Part shown: piece after piece, positions 48,200-59,749 of the stretch
Numbering within the stretch: position 1 is the stretch's first letter
Layout of the letters: each line of letters starts with the position of its first letter
From: Vigna angularis
Lineage: Eukaryota; Streptophyta; Magnoliopsida; Fabales; Fabaceae
Direction of reading: 5' to 3'
DNA length: 64,000 nucleotides
Assembly (NCBI RefSeq): GCF_016808095.1
Contig: NC_068972.1
Location: 41,571,029 to 41,635,028, forward strand
The notes under the pieces: generated by a model
What the model saw: the letters and a program-made list of their open reading frames with translations, nothing else
Databases searched by the model: none
What the model was told of the DNA's origin: nothing
Made by a program: the position numbers and the translations under genes

Positions 48200-48772
48200 T
48201 GTGCTACAGTTCTACACTTTTAATGATTCCATGTGATAACCCATGTGTCATGTCCATAGTATCAATCACCACACATTTAATTCATCCAACAAATACTATT
48301 AACAAACCACCTCCATCATACATAAACAACATTCCACCGTCATCGAACAAGTCATATTTTTACAGCTTACAAACAACATATCATACATAACCAAAATCAT
48401 CCACAAACAACATCATACATAGATTAAAGCTTCATTCCACTGAAATAAAACAAACGAACCTTCAGTGAACACAACATGTGCCGGTTGGAACACACAGGAA
48501 GAAAAATGTGTGGGTGGGACTAACAACCCGAAAAACCCCTCTTTTTCGTCCACCGTACAGTCGCCACTCCGGCGGCACTCCGGCGATGCTCCGGCGGCAC
48601 TCCGGCGGTGAATGCAAAGGTCCGGCACAGGGAGGGAAGCAGGTGGGACGAAGCGAGACTCAGAACGCGCACCTAGTTCGCTGGGCCGGAGGGAAGACGA
48701 CGCCGTCTTCGGTTCGTTCGCCAACGTCGGAGCTGCGGCGACCGTGAATCGGAACCGGCTGGAGGGGTTGAG

Positions 48773-49746
48773 TGTTGGAACAATCGGTACCGTTATAGAG
48801 TCGCACAGCGGAATTAAAAACTTGAAAGAGAGTGGAAAGCGTGTTCGATCACAATTAAAATTAATTTGGTCCTTTTAGTAAAAATAATTTTCTTTGAGAA
48901 AATTTATCAAACAGTTGATATACGTAAAATAAAATGAGTGCAGGGAATAAGAAGAACAACACAGAATTTTTATCCTGGTTCGAATCAAAAGATTCTACGT
49001 CCAGTCGTTAATCACTATAAATAGTGATTAACCTTTTTCACTAAAAATGGTTTAACAGATTACAACAAATAGTTAATAAAGCAGATAAATAAACCTTCCT
49101 TCGACGAACGAACCGGAAGAAGAACACTCTGCCAACTCGAAGAGAACCGCTCCGACTATCGACAAACGAAACGCGAGCTTCTCCTATTCACGAGACCAGG
49201 CAGAGCACCTTGCTAACTCGAAGAGAGCTTGCTCCGACAATCGACACACGAAACGCGAGCCTCTCCTGTTCACGAGACCAAGCAAGGGAACTTGAACTAT
49301 AGCTTCTGAGAACTTCCTCTGACAAACAGTATTCTGCTAGAGCTTCTGTTCAACAACCTTTTTTTTTTTTTATTTCTCCAAATCAAAATATATAGCCAAG
49401 TACACTGAATGCCAAAGGTTAGCTCCCAACTGCCATGAATAATCGATTATTGTAAGTGATAATCGATTATTCAAGTCCGTTACAGGGTTTTCAAAATGTG
49501 ATAATCGATTATATGAAGAGATAATCGATTATTCCTGTATGACTTTGTGATAATCGATTATTGCCATTCCATAATCGATTATTGCAGTTAAAAATGCAAG
49601 TTTACAAGGTTTACAGGAATTTCCTACTACATTTAATTTCTACAAATTGCTTTTAACTAATTCTAATATCTTCTTCAACTAAAACTTCTTGTAGCATCAT
49701 CAAAACAAATTTCTTCAAGATTTACCAATACTCCTTATTGGTAACA
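48773..49746 (-). repeat. 3' LTR of E3 (974 bp)
   Basis: E2-type throughout, with three TAATCGATTA pairs between about 49440 and 49582. Confidence 0.92.
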
Positions 49747-51301
49747 ATCTCCCCCTTTTTGATGATGATCAAAAATTCAATTTTAAAAGCAAGTTTGGCT
49801 TACCTGCAAAACATACAAGCTAACAAACAACAACAAGGTTAGCAATACCTGTAATAATTTATACTTCTCCCCTTGTATTATTCTTCTCCCCCTTTTTGAT
49901 CAGAAGCAAAAAGATCGGATGTTGAAGGCTCCCCCTAAATATGATCTCCCCCTCAATTAATCAAAGGATGCATATAATCAAGAGATCATTTTATTTATGA
50001 AAATAAATATTACATTATAAGAAGAATGGACAAACTAGCCGTTTATAGCCGTTATGGGATGCTCCAACGACTCTATTTTTGAACATGTCAGCGTGATAAT
50101 CGATTATGGCTTGTGATAATCGATTATCAGTTCAATAATTACTGCCCAGAATTGCATGATAATCGATTATGCATAATGATAATCGATTATCTGCTCAAGA
50201 TTTTCCAGAATTGATTTTAATGCATGAATAATCGATTATGACTTGATGATAATCGATTATGAAGCGTTAAGTTTACGAAAAATGCAAAAATTTGCATAGA
50301 TTTTGATTCTAAGATATGTCTAACACTCCAACCTCTCTTCTAAGTTCATAAAGTAAAGATACCCCCTTAAATATGCAATTCAAATTTAACTTTTAGCATA
50401 CTCAATTAACCCACGAAATCAACAACCATTTTTCAAACAATTAAGATATCAATGATTAAGCAACCAATTTATAAACTAAAATGAATGCAACAGTAGCTTA
50501 AATGGAAATTATCACAGCTGCTACAGGTTTGATATGAAAGCATTTCAGCTAGCACAATCAGTTCAAAAAACTAACTTTGACAACACAATTTACAACTTTC
50601 AAAACAACAGCTATGATTCATGCACTCTCATATCCCAATCTGTTCAACCCAATGAATTCAACTCTGCATATAAAACAACATATATAAAAATTAAAACATC
50701 AATATGCAGTAATCAGATTTAATTCAATAACATTGTTTATCTTGGTTCAATGGATTTTATCCATGAAATATTGGCAAACCAGAATTTAAAACTGGAAAAT
50801 TGACTCAAACAAGGAAATGTAGTTTTGACAACTGCTTTTAAAGACTATTCTACAGTGATTTTCACAGTTTGTAATCAAGTTTTATGTGGAGCAAATCATA
50901 GCTCATATGGCATGCATATAAATAGATCTCCACAGAAAACATCTTTGAAACGGAAATGCCAATTCAATCATCAAATAACTTAATTATCTAAAAATGCCAA
51001 TGAAAATCTATCAACCAACTCATTTAAATGAATATAACAATAATCAAATAATGGAAAATTAGAAAGATAACCAGAACAAAGTGCAATAACACAGTTCAAA
51101 CAACACTTAGCTCAATCACATGGAGTTCGAACCAAGGCTTTGAATGCCATTTGATGGATTCACTTCCTGCTCTTAGATCATTATTTCCGAAAGCATAATA
51201 CCATGGATCTCTCCTCTCTTTTTGAGAACTTAACCTGCAAAACCATCCAAGAGAGGTTTGGTGCCCATAATCTCATTTGGGTCCTCAGGGTTAGAGACAA
51301 A

Positions 51302-52582
51302 TTACTTTATAATGGGAATCCAAGCACATTTTCCATCAGGAACATCAAAATGTTTGATACTACATTTATTTGAAGTATGTCCTTTTTTCATACAATAGAA
51401 GCAACAAACACCATGCAGTTTGGTTTTTACAGTTGTTCCTTTTTCAACCCAAACTCTACGAGTTCTCTTAACTTTAGACTTTTTATGATGCACTTCTTTA
51501 TTTCTAACATTGCTCCTTCTAAAAACATGTGAGACAGACTTGGTTGCTTTAGAAAGTAAATTTTCAAGTATGTCAATGTTAAACATATGACTTTTACAAG
51601 ATAAACACTCAACAGGTTTTTCATTTGAATTAGATTCAGACAATTTTGTTTCAAGATTACTAACTTTGTTTCTTAATATGACTTCCTCATCTAATGCATT
51701 TTCATATTTCCATTTCAATTCTTTAAATTCCTTTTTCATATTTTTATAAGCAGCATTCAATGTTTCAGATTCATCAAGTAATTCAAGAAACGCCTTTTGT
51801 AAATCAAATTCATTAGATTCATAGCTAGAATTACTTACTTGGCTTCCAGCATCATCAAAATTAGCTGTCAAACACAAGTTTATTTCTTCAACAGAATCAC
51901 TTGAACTAGAGGTGGTTGATGCATTATCCTTCGAGGCAATGTGAACCTTCTTCTTCTTGTGAATTTTCTTTTCTTTTCTTTCTTTACTTCTTTTGTTGCT
52001 TGAACAGTCAGCTTTCAGATGGCCTCTTTCACCACATCCATAACATTTGAAGCTTGAAGAGGAACCTTGATAGTCCTTCTTTTCCTTCAAGATTTTGCTT
52101 TCAGATGATTTATCGTTGGCCATCAAGCATAGATTTTCTTGCTCATTAGAATCGCTTGAGCTTGAGGAGTTTAATGTAGACCATGAGTTCGAACAAGTCA
52201 ACTTAGCCACATTCAATACTTCATCATGAGTGACTCTTAAAAATTTCCACATTTCCTGAGCACTTTTATAAACAGATACTTTGAAAAAATCATCAATGGT
52301 TAGTGCAGATAAAATTATATTCCGAGCCTTAATATCAAACTGAGCTCGTCTATTTTCTTCAGCAGTCCAATTAAAATAAGGTTTTTCAGTCTCTACACCA
52401 TCAACAGTATTCATAGGAATATAAGGGCCATTTTGTACAGCTTCCCAGATACCTCTATCAACAGACCCCATAAAAATCTCCATTCTCACTTTCCAAAAAG
52501 CATAGTTATCACCAGTAAACAATGGAGGTCTGTTAATGGAAGCACCCTCAGCATATACATGGTTTTGATTGTGACCGGCCAT
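51302..52582 (-). CDS. Gag protein of E3 (426 residues, same as E2)
   Basis: The reading frame and protein match the E2 Gag residue for residue: one N-terminal Gag domain, two CX2CX4HX4C knuckles, a Lys-rich patch and a coiled-coil stretch. The frame is open further upstream into the LTR, but the ATG at 52582 is the homologue of the E2 and E1 starts. No pol follows. Two copies with identical Gag at different target sites indicate very recent transposition from a common source, with enzymes supplied in trans. Confidence 0.88.
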   Translation of the reverse strand: MAGHNQNHVYAEGASINRPPLFTGDNYAFWKVRMEIFMGSVDRGIWEAVQNGPYIPMNTVDGVETEKPYFNWTAEENRRAQFDIKARNIILSALTIDDFFKVSVYKSAQEMWKFLRVTHDEVLNVAKLTCSNSWSTLNSSSSSDSNEQENLCLMANDKSSESKILKEKKDYQGSSSSFKCYGCGERGHLKADCSSNKRSKERKEKKIHKKKKVHIASKDNASTTSSSSDSVEEINLCLTANFDDAGSQVSNSSYESNEFDLQKAFLELLDESETLNAAYKNMKKEFKELKWKYENALDEEVILRNKVSNLETKLSESNSNEKPVECLSCKSHMFNIDILENLLSKATKSVSHVFRRSNVRNKEVHHKKSKVKRTRRVWVEKGTTVKTKLHGVCCFYCMKKGHTSNKCSIKHFDVPDGKCAWIPIIK

Positions 52583-52627
52583 TTTCGCAAATTTTGAAAA
52601 ACTATCAAAGCAAGCTCTGATACCAAT

Positions 52628-53591
52628 TGTCGGAACAATCGGTATCGTTATAGAGTCGCGCAGCGGAATAAAATACTTAGAAAGCGTGTTACGGTCACAA
52701 ATCAAGTTTAATGGTTCGTTTTAGAAATTTAATTTTCTTAGAGACAAATTTCCAAACGGTTGATATACGTAAAATAAAATGAGTGCAGGGAATAAGAAGA
52801 ACAACACAGAATTTTTATCCTGGTTCGAATCAAAAGATTCTACGTCCAGTCGTTAATCACTATAAATAGTGATTAACCTTTTTCACTAAAAATGGTTTAA
52901 CAGATTACAACAAATAGTTAATAAAGCAGATAAATAAACCTTCCTTCGACGAACGAACCGGAAGAAGAACACTCTGCCAACTCGAAGAGAACCGCTCCGA
53001 CTATCGACAAACGAAACGCGAGCTTCTCCTATTCACGAGACCAGGCAGAGCACCTTGCTAACTCGAAGAGAGCTTGCTCCGACAATCGACACACGAAACG
53101 CGAGCCTCTCCTGTTCACGAGACCAAGCAAGGGAACTTGAACTATAGCTTCTGAGAACTTCCTCTGACAAACAGTATTCTGCTAGAGCTTCTGTTCAACA
53201 ACCTTTTTTTTTTTTTATTTCTCCAAATCAAAATATATAGCCAAGTACACTGAATGCCAAAGGTTAGCTCCCAACTGCCATGAATAATCGATTATTGTAA
53301 GTGATAATCGATTATTCAAGTCCGTTACAGGGTTTTCAAAATGTGATAATCGATTATATGAAGAGATAATCGATTATTCCTGTATGACTTTGTGATAATC
53401 GATTATTGCCATTCCATAATCGATTATTGCAGTTAAAAATGCAAGTTTACAAGGTTTACAAGAATTTCCTACTACATTTAATTTCTACAAATTGCTTTTA
53501 ACTAATTCTAATATCTTCTTCAACTAAAACTTCTTGTAGCATCATCAAAACAAATTTCTTCAAGATTTACCAATACTCCTTATTGGTAACA
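52628..53591 (-). repeat. 5' LTR of E3 (964 bp), chimeric
   Basis: From about 52628 to 52765 it follows the E1-type sequence (CGCGCAGCGGAATAAAATA, TACGGTCACAAATCAAG). From about 52766 onward it is E2-type and matches its partner LTR. It starts TGTCGG rather than TGTTGG. Confidence 0.9.
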
Positions 53592-53913
53592 TTGAGGACC
53601 TCCGACGGCCTTCAACATTGTCCAGCGGCACTCCGGCAAGCAATCCGTCGGACCTCTCTCGCTCGAACTCCCTTTCTCCAACTCTCTCGGGCTCTCTCTT
53701 TAGGTCACAGCCTCCCTCTGAATGTTCGCGCCGCTTCTCTCTCTACAATGTTGGAAATGAATTTCAAATTTCAAACGCAACTTCTAACCCCTGCCCGGCC
53801 CTTGCCACGTCAGATTTGAACAGTTTTTTCATTAAAAGCGTGGACCGCTCACATTTAGACACGTGTCCCGTGTCTAAATGTTGTCAAATGAAGTTGTTCA
53901 AGTATCATTTTCC

Positions 53914-54485
53914 TAAAAAATTTACTTAACCGGCTTTCGAACGCCGTTTAAGGTTTTTTTTTTCTTTTTGTTTTTATTTATTAATAATAAAAAAAACATA
54001 TTAAAAATTTAATATTTTAAATTGAAAAACTAAATTTAAAAAATATTTATTTAAATTTCATAATAAAAAATTGTTTTTTAATATAATAAATATTTAATTA
54101 ATTAAAAAACAAAAAACTTATAAAAAAATATATGTTAACCATATTTATTTTTCATAATTAAAACCGTAATTGGAAAAAATGTTAACCGTATTTTCAAATT
54201 ATTTATATTAATAATTAAATTTCATTATTTTTAAATTATCATCGTTCCTAATATAGAGTTTTTACAAATGGACGGAGCAAAAGTGAATTAATTTCCGGTC
54301 TAATTTGAAATTTTTGTTATAAAATCAAATCACCTGATTAGAGGAGAGCCGAAAACATAGTCCTTGAGAAAATATCAATTCCCCTTGATGACATCCGGCC
54401 ATTATGGTCGGTATGGGTTGTTTTTGTTTGTTTGCAATTAAGTATTTGTTACTCCACATTCGCTCAAACACACTCAACATACAAC
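53914..54485. other. AT-rich spacer upstream of the GH1 remnant
   Basis: No repeat recognised. It may contain the old promoter of the beta-glucosidase remnant. Confidence 0.4.
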
Positions 54486-54807
54486 ATGGAACTTCCACTC
54501 CTATCACTCTTGGCACTAAGCTTCTCTCTCACCCTTTTCCTCTTCTTTTCTCTACTCAATCATTTTCCCAAATAACGAATGATTTTGCAGATTGAGGGAG
54601 CTTACTTGACTGATGGAAAGGGGCTAAATAACTGGGATGTTTTCACTCACAAACCAGGTTCACATTCTTATTACTCCATATTTTCTAAAACACTTATTGT
54701 TTATTGGGAAAAAAAATCCAACGGTATATATATGGTTGTACATTTCAGGAACTATAACTGATGGAAGTAACGGCGATGTTGCTGATGATCATTACCATCG
54801 TTATAAG
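54486..54807 (+). pseudogene. Truncated family-1 beta-glucosidase (5' exons)
   Basis: ATG 54486 opens a signal-peptide-like stretch (MELPLLSLLALSFSLTLFL, hydrophobic), but a stop comes after 29 codons. The end of normal exon 1, which would encode the FxFGxAxSxYQ segment, is missing, apparently fused by deletion to an intron end. Exon 2 (54591-54657) encodes [19 protein letters not shown] followed by HKP. Exon 3 (54749-54807) encodes [20 protein letters not shown]. Both are typical of GH1 beta-glucosidases and keep GT-AG borders and phase. The following exons with the catalytic TFNE and ITENG motifs are not found in the window. Downstream sequence is AT-rich and then a family A insertion, so this is a decayed remnant. 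Confidence 0.7.
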
Positions 54808-55881
54808 GTACCATTTTATTACTTCTATTTCTGCTTCATAAAACGTTTCCCCTTCCTTCTCTAACAAACTTATCAACATAAATAATTATTATTTTTAATA
54901 ATCCTGGGTTTTATTTGGGAAGATGTGTTTGCAAGATTCTAACAAAGCAATTTTCCTAAAAATATATTTTCTTTTTTTTTTATAAAACTGCATTGTTTAA
55001 CTGTTTAATGTAATTAATTCTATTATATGGTGATTACTGTATTTTGGGATGTTACAGAAATCAATTTAAACACTGTGAAGTTGTATCGATGTAGGAATCT
55101 GAATGAAATAATTGTCAATGTAGGAAATGATAATATCTATGGTTTCCTTAAGCCTAGGAAGGTTAAAAAATAAAACAATGTAATCTCAAACTTTACCTTC
55201 AACGATGAATTCATGCATTCGAGAAAAAAGTTTACATCATCCCTTATTTTCGTACGTATGTTGAATTCGATCACTTTACTTATTATCTAACTAATTTCAA
55301 ATTATTAAATAAAATCCTTATTTAAAAGGTCTTATTGGTAATTGATTATTATTTGTCTTATAAATCATATTATCGTCTGATTTTGTCCATTATATAAAAA
55401 AAAGAATTAAAAAATTTAATACAAATATATATGTTAATTACAAAAGTAATGTATTTTATTATGATTATGTTGTAAATAACAAATAACTTATCTTTTTAGT
55501 GTTATTTTATAATATTTCATAAATATCATTTCTCCTTTATAATTAAAATTAATATATAATGAGTTTCACATTTAAATTCTTTATTTATTAAATCATTTTT
55601 TATATAAAAAATAATAATAATAATATTATAAATTTGATCATATACGCCCTTCCCTTATTCAATATACATTTTGTCTCAAGAATGCCTGTATCTTTTAAAT
55701 TATTTTCATTTTAAAAGTGAATGAATTTAAAGCAAATTACGCATTTCTGCATTTTATAAATAATTCATAAATATTATTTCTTCTTATTTTAGGATAGTTA
55801 ATATATAATGAGTTTCACATTTAAATTCTTTATTTATTAAATCGGTTTGGATATATAAAAATAATAATAATAATTTGTAAA
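54808..55881. other. AT-rich sequence with a tandem duplication split by the A insertion
   Basis: The segment starting ATATAATGAGTTTCACATTT and including CATTTTGTCTCAAGAATGCC occurs at about 55555-55800. It occurs again in two pieces, 55805-55881 and 61046-61165, on either side of the family A unit. No gene is seen. Confidence 0.65.
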
Positions 55882-56504
55882 TGTCGCAACCGGAATCGCG
55901 ACGGGACGACGATCCAATAAAAGAAGAAATATATATAAAAGAGATTTTGGAGTCGCCACCATAGTTTATTCTGGAAAACTACGGAAAAACCATAAAATGA
56001 TAAGGCATGGTCAAATTGAACCAGATTCTTGGTTCGGGAGTCGGTTACGTGTAGGGAAGGTATTAGCACCCTACAACGCCTGCCCTAAGGCAGTACCTTT
56101 AACTGAATGCGCGAATGTGGATGTGGTTTTCAAAATGTTTAACTTTCCATTAAAATAAAACTCAAAAGAAACAAACAATATTTTTAGCTTTTTTTTTTGG
56201 GCCCGACAAGGATTGACCTTGCTCCTACGTATTCTCATGTGAGAAATCAGGGTTACGTAGTTCTTTTAGAAAACTGCTTGAAATTTGTTTGGAAAATGTT
56301 TGAAAATTTGTTTGGGAAATTGTTTGGAAAATGATTTGGATTTTTTGGGAGAGTGAGCCTGACAAGGACTGGCCTTGCTCCTACGTATCTCCACTTTTGA
56401 TGGAGAATCAAGGATCACGTAGTTCTGCAGGGCAATATTATTTGTAGTTTGAAAAATAGATGTTTTTTAGTTTTTGAAGATTTTATATTTTTTTGTATTT
56501 TTAA

Positions 56505-56765
56505 TTAGGAGACTGAAAAGGTTTTTAGCACAAGGACGATGCGTGCGATCACACATGTGCCTAAACCTTTAAAACATATTTTTGTAATTTTATTTAAAAG
56601 AGAGAAAAGGTTTTTAGCACAAGGACGATGCGTGCGATCACACATGTGCTTAAACCTTTGAAACGTATTTTTGACATTTTTTTTTGAAGAAAGAGAAAAG
56701 GTTTTTTGACACAAGGACGATGCGTGCGATCACACATGTGCCTAAACCTTTAAAACATATTTTTT
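56505..56765. repeat. About 84-95-bp tandem repeats in the inverted A unit, three copies
   Basis: Each has AGCACAAGGACGATGCGTGC or close to it, then GATCACACATGTG. Copies begin near 56526, 56610 and 56706. They occupy the position held by a different repeat in the 25128 copy. Confidence 0.85.
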
Positions 56766-57349
56766 GTAATTTTTAATTTTTATATTTTTGTAATTTTTTA
56801 TGTAAAACTTCAATAGATATAAATAAAACAAAAGGGTGTAGAAACCATACAAGGAATTATATGCAATAATGACCAAATAATCAAATAAAGAAACAATTAT
56901 AAAAAATAAAGCAAAATAAAAGTCCAACATGAATAAGAGTACAGAGATAAAAACCAGGAGTGCCGAGTGAAATTGAAGCTCCTTTGTTTGGGCCAAAAAC
57001 CCTTATCTTCCACTTGGTGTCTGTCTGGGGTGCAAAAACGAAAATGGGGTGCATCCTGAAATAGTGTTCTTAGGTCCATTCTTTCTTTTTTATTATTTGT
57101 TTTTTTTTATATTTTGTTTGCACACAATGGGCTTAAGCCCGAATGAAAGTGGGGTGTGAAAGGGGTTGTGCAGGGGAAATTGTATTTTTATTTTTATGTG
57201 TAAATATATTATATGTATTTTTTAAGTGAAAGCAGGATCAGAGGCAAAGGCCAAGGCCTTTTCGTTCCTTGGCTCAGGAAACCCTTAGGGGTTCTTCCAT
57301 TTTTTACCTTTACTGAAACCCAGGATCTCCTTCTCTCTTCTAAACCCAG

Positions 57350-57840
57350 GATCTCCTTCTCTCTTCTGCCTGGCATCCTCGCCGCCGCTGCCACCGGTGA
57401 CTGCATCACCGCTTCTACGAGCAAGCTTCCGCGCCACCACCTCTTCCGCGGCGCCGCTGCCTTCCCGTCTACCTCCTCGCTGCCAGTTGCGGCCAAAGAC
57501 ACCGTCAGTGCATCAATCGTCGCCACAGACTCTGCCGGTTGCCACCTCCAAAACAGACCAGCCATCGCGATAGAGATAGCCACCGCTTCCTCGATCTCGT
57601 CTGCTCCCTTAGCCACCGGCAACCCAGGACGCCACCTTCTCTTCTTCGCGCGCGAGGGAGAAACTCTCCTTCGTGAATCGCCTCCCAGGCGAGCTCGGCC
57701 ACCGCGTCGGCCAGGGCTCCGGCTAGCATCACCGGTCTTCACCAGGGTTGCCTCCGGTTACCACCTCGATGTCTCCTTTTCTTCTTCGCGCGCCAGCAGG
57801 AACACTTCTTCTTCTTCTTCGTTGCTCGAGGGATAGAGAC
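57350..57840. other. GC-rich exon-like block inside the family A unit
   Basis: Composition changes sharply to GC-rich and frames are open on both strands (207 codons plus, 177 codons minus). No protein family is recognised. A shorter GC-rich block is in the matching place at 27050-27380 of the forward copy. Confidence 0.4.
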
Positions 57841-59749
57841 ACCGTGCTCCTTCACGTCACGACTCCACCACCGCCAGCGTTGCTTCTGATCCGGCCACTA
57901 CTGGTGCCTCCGTGGTTCGACTCTGCTCGCGCCGGTGTAACTCCCATCCACCGTTGCCGACGAACACCACTCCTCTCTCTCCTCCCTTCTCTTCTTCACA
58001 TCATTTATTGATCAATTTAGTATTGAGAAACTCGTGTTCCATCAATGTTTAATCTACTGGGATAAGGAACAATGGGTACGTGTTGTGTTTGAAAGAGTAT
58101 GAGTATATTAGTTGGCAGGTTTGGGTTCCACAAAGAGAGCACTGGTCCCTAATTGTTGAAAGCCGTGAGGTATGGTTTGGGTTCTGGTGGTTGAGGCCTA
58201 TGATGATTGTTGTCGGAGGTGAGGTGTTGGGAGTGAAAGGGAAGTTTGGTTGATGGGAGAAGTTGAACTGGATATTGGTTGATGATTGGGTGAGGGGAGT
58301 TAGACCGTGGTTGAGAATCCAAGCATGGTGGCTTGTGAGTAAGACAAGGGTTGGAGTGGACAAAGGCTCGAAAAATGAGTGAATGATGATGAAGGTTGGA
58401 GATGGTGTACAGATGAAGATGACGAGGTTTAGGGAGATGTGGTGGAGGTAGCGAGTGGGTTGGGAAGAAAAAGAAAGTGGTTTGGAAGGTTACGGGTGTT
58501 GATGATGAAAAGGGAGAGGGGTGAAGTTGAAGATGCTGGCCGCAGGGTAAGGATGAAGATGGTGGGTTTAAAATGGGTCTTTGGCTGTGGTTAATGGGTG
58601 CTGGCGGTGATAAGTGTTGGACGGGTGTTGGCCGTGAGGTGTGATGGTTGCTGAGGGAAGATGAGTTTGAGGCTGATGAAGGGGGAGGAAGAAAGGTGTT
58701 GGCCGTCTGGAAGGTATCTGTGTTGATGATGATGATATGGGCTATGTGTGTTCGGGTGTTGGGGATGAAAACGAAGAAGGTATTGTAATGGAAGTGTGTC
58801 GGGAGTATTGAGAGGGATGAAGATGAAGGTGATGGCCGTGTTGTTGGCAATGGCCCACGGTCAAAAGGTGGATGAGGAATGAAGAGTAAAATGAAGATGA
58901 TCGCTCCCCAGTAACCGTGGGTATATTTGGATTGTTGGGAATGGATGAAGATTGAAAGATTGGGTGATGAAGAATGGCAGTTTGAGGTTAGGCCGTGTTC
59001 AGGATAAAGATGATGGATGTTGTTGGATGTGAGGAATTGGGAGTGAAAGGAAGTGCAGTTGGGATGGTTACGAGTGAGGGACTGAGGGAGCCAGTGTCCC
59101 ACGGCTGTGGTTTCTGGGTTTCTGGATTGTGCCCCCCCTTTTTCCTCTGCTGCTTGTTTTCTTTTATAGCCAAATCTCAGAACCCGTGAGCCTCCCAATC
59201 TGTTCAGAATTCTTCCCGTGATCCTCTTTTCTTTGCATGCTGAGCTACAGTTTTTTTTGGCCGTGAGAAAATAGGGTGAGGGCCTCCCAATCTTGTCTTC
59301 TTCCCTTTGCATTATTTCTGATTTCTTCATTTTTTACTTCATTATTGCTGCATGTGGGACACTCCAATATGTGCTCATTGACTGCCTTCTTGTCAAGTGG
59401 TTCTTCCATGTCATCAAAACACCATTTTATTCTCCTTCTTCCATGTCCCTCCACCTTCACGTGCATGTGCTGACCAAAATTCTGCTCCACCATTTTGCCC
59501 ACGTGAAAACTGAAAACACCATGAGCTTCTCTTCAATTTTAATATTCAACTCAGCTGCCCATGCTTCCAGATTGAGTCTGAGATTGCGTCCGCTTCCAGC
59601 CATGCATCTAACTTTCTCCAAATCAAAATCCAAAAGTGAAAGCCTGCCAAAATATTCTCTTGCAGAAACCCATACTGCAAATGGCTTTCAGATGTTAATG
59701 GCGGACAGTGGCAGACGGTGGCCATCTTCACTGTTCAGACCGAATTAAA

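Larger units (their letters stand above)
48773..53591 (-). mobile_element. Element E3: gag-only Copia-like LTR element, apparently intact
   Basis: The perfect duplication TTGAG is at 48768-48772 and 53592-53596. LTRs are 48773-49746 and 52628-53591. The primer-site complement lies just left of the right LTR and the purine-tract complement just right of the left LTR. The internal sequence is nearly identical to E2, with a short deletion around 50040 relative to E2. The two LTRs differ strongly over the first 140 bp and are near-identical after that. Confidence 0.93.
48200..53913 (-). mobile_element. Family C MULE-like element, inverted copy split by E3
   Basis: 48420-48772 and 53592-53913 are together the reverse complement of 24265-24970. 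The right end ...AAGTATCATTTTCC mirrors the 24265 terminus. E3 sits between them with TSD TTGAG. The left end is not certain. A weak GGATTTGATAC terminus at 47044, with AT-rich flanks matching 8 of 9 bases, is a possible but unconvincing candidate. Confidence 0.5.

Noticed and set aside
51302..52705. Longer 467-residue Gag in E3
   Set aside because: The extension reads through the primer-binding site into the LTR. E1 and E2 start at the equivalent of 52582.
47044..53922. 9-bp TSD for the inverted C element (TTAAAAATT versus TAAAAAATT)
   Set aside because: Only 8 of 9 match in very AT-rich sequence and the left terminus is a poor inverted match; could be chance.
57209..57836. Overlapping 177- and 207-codon ORFs in a GC-rich block
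   Set aside because: Open on both strands because of high GC and few stops. It sits inside an LTR and no protein family is recognised. Kept only as a compositional feature.
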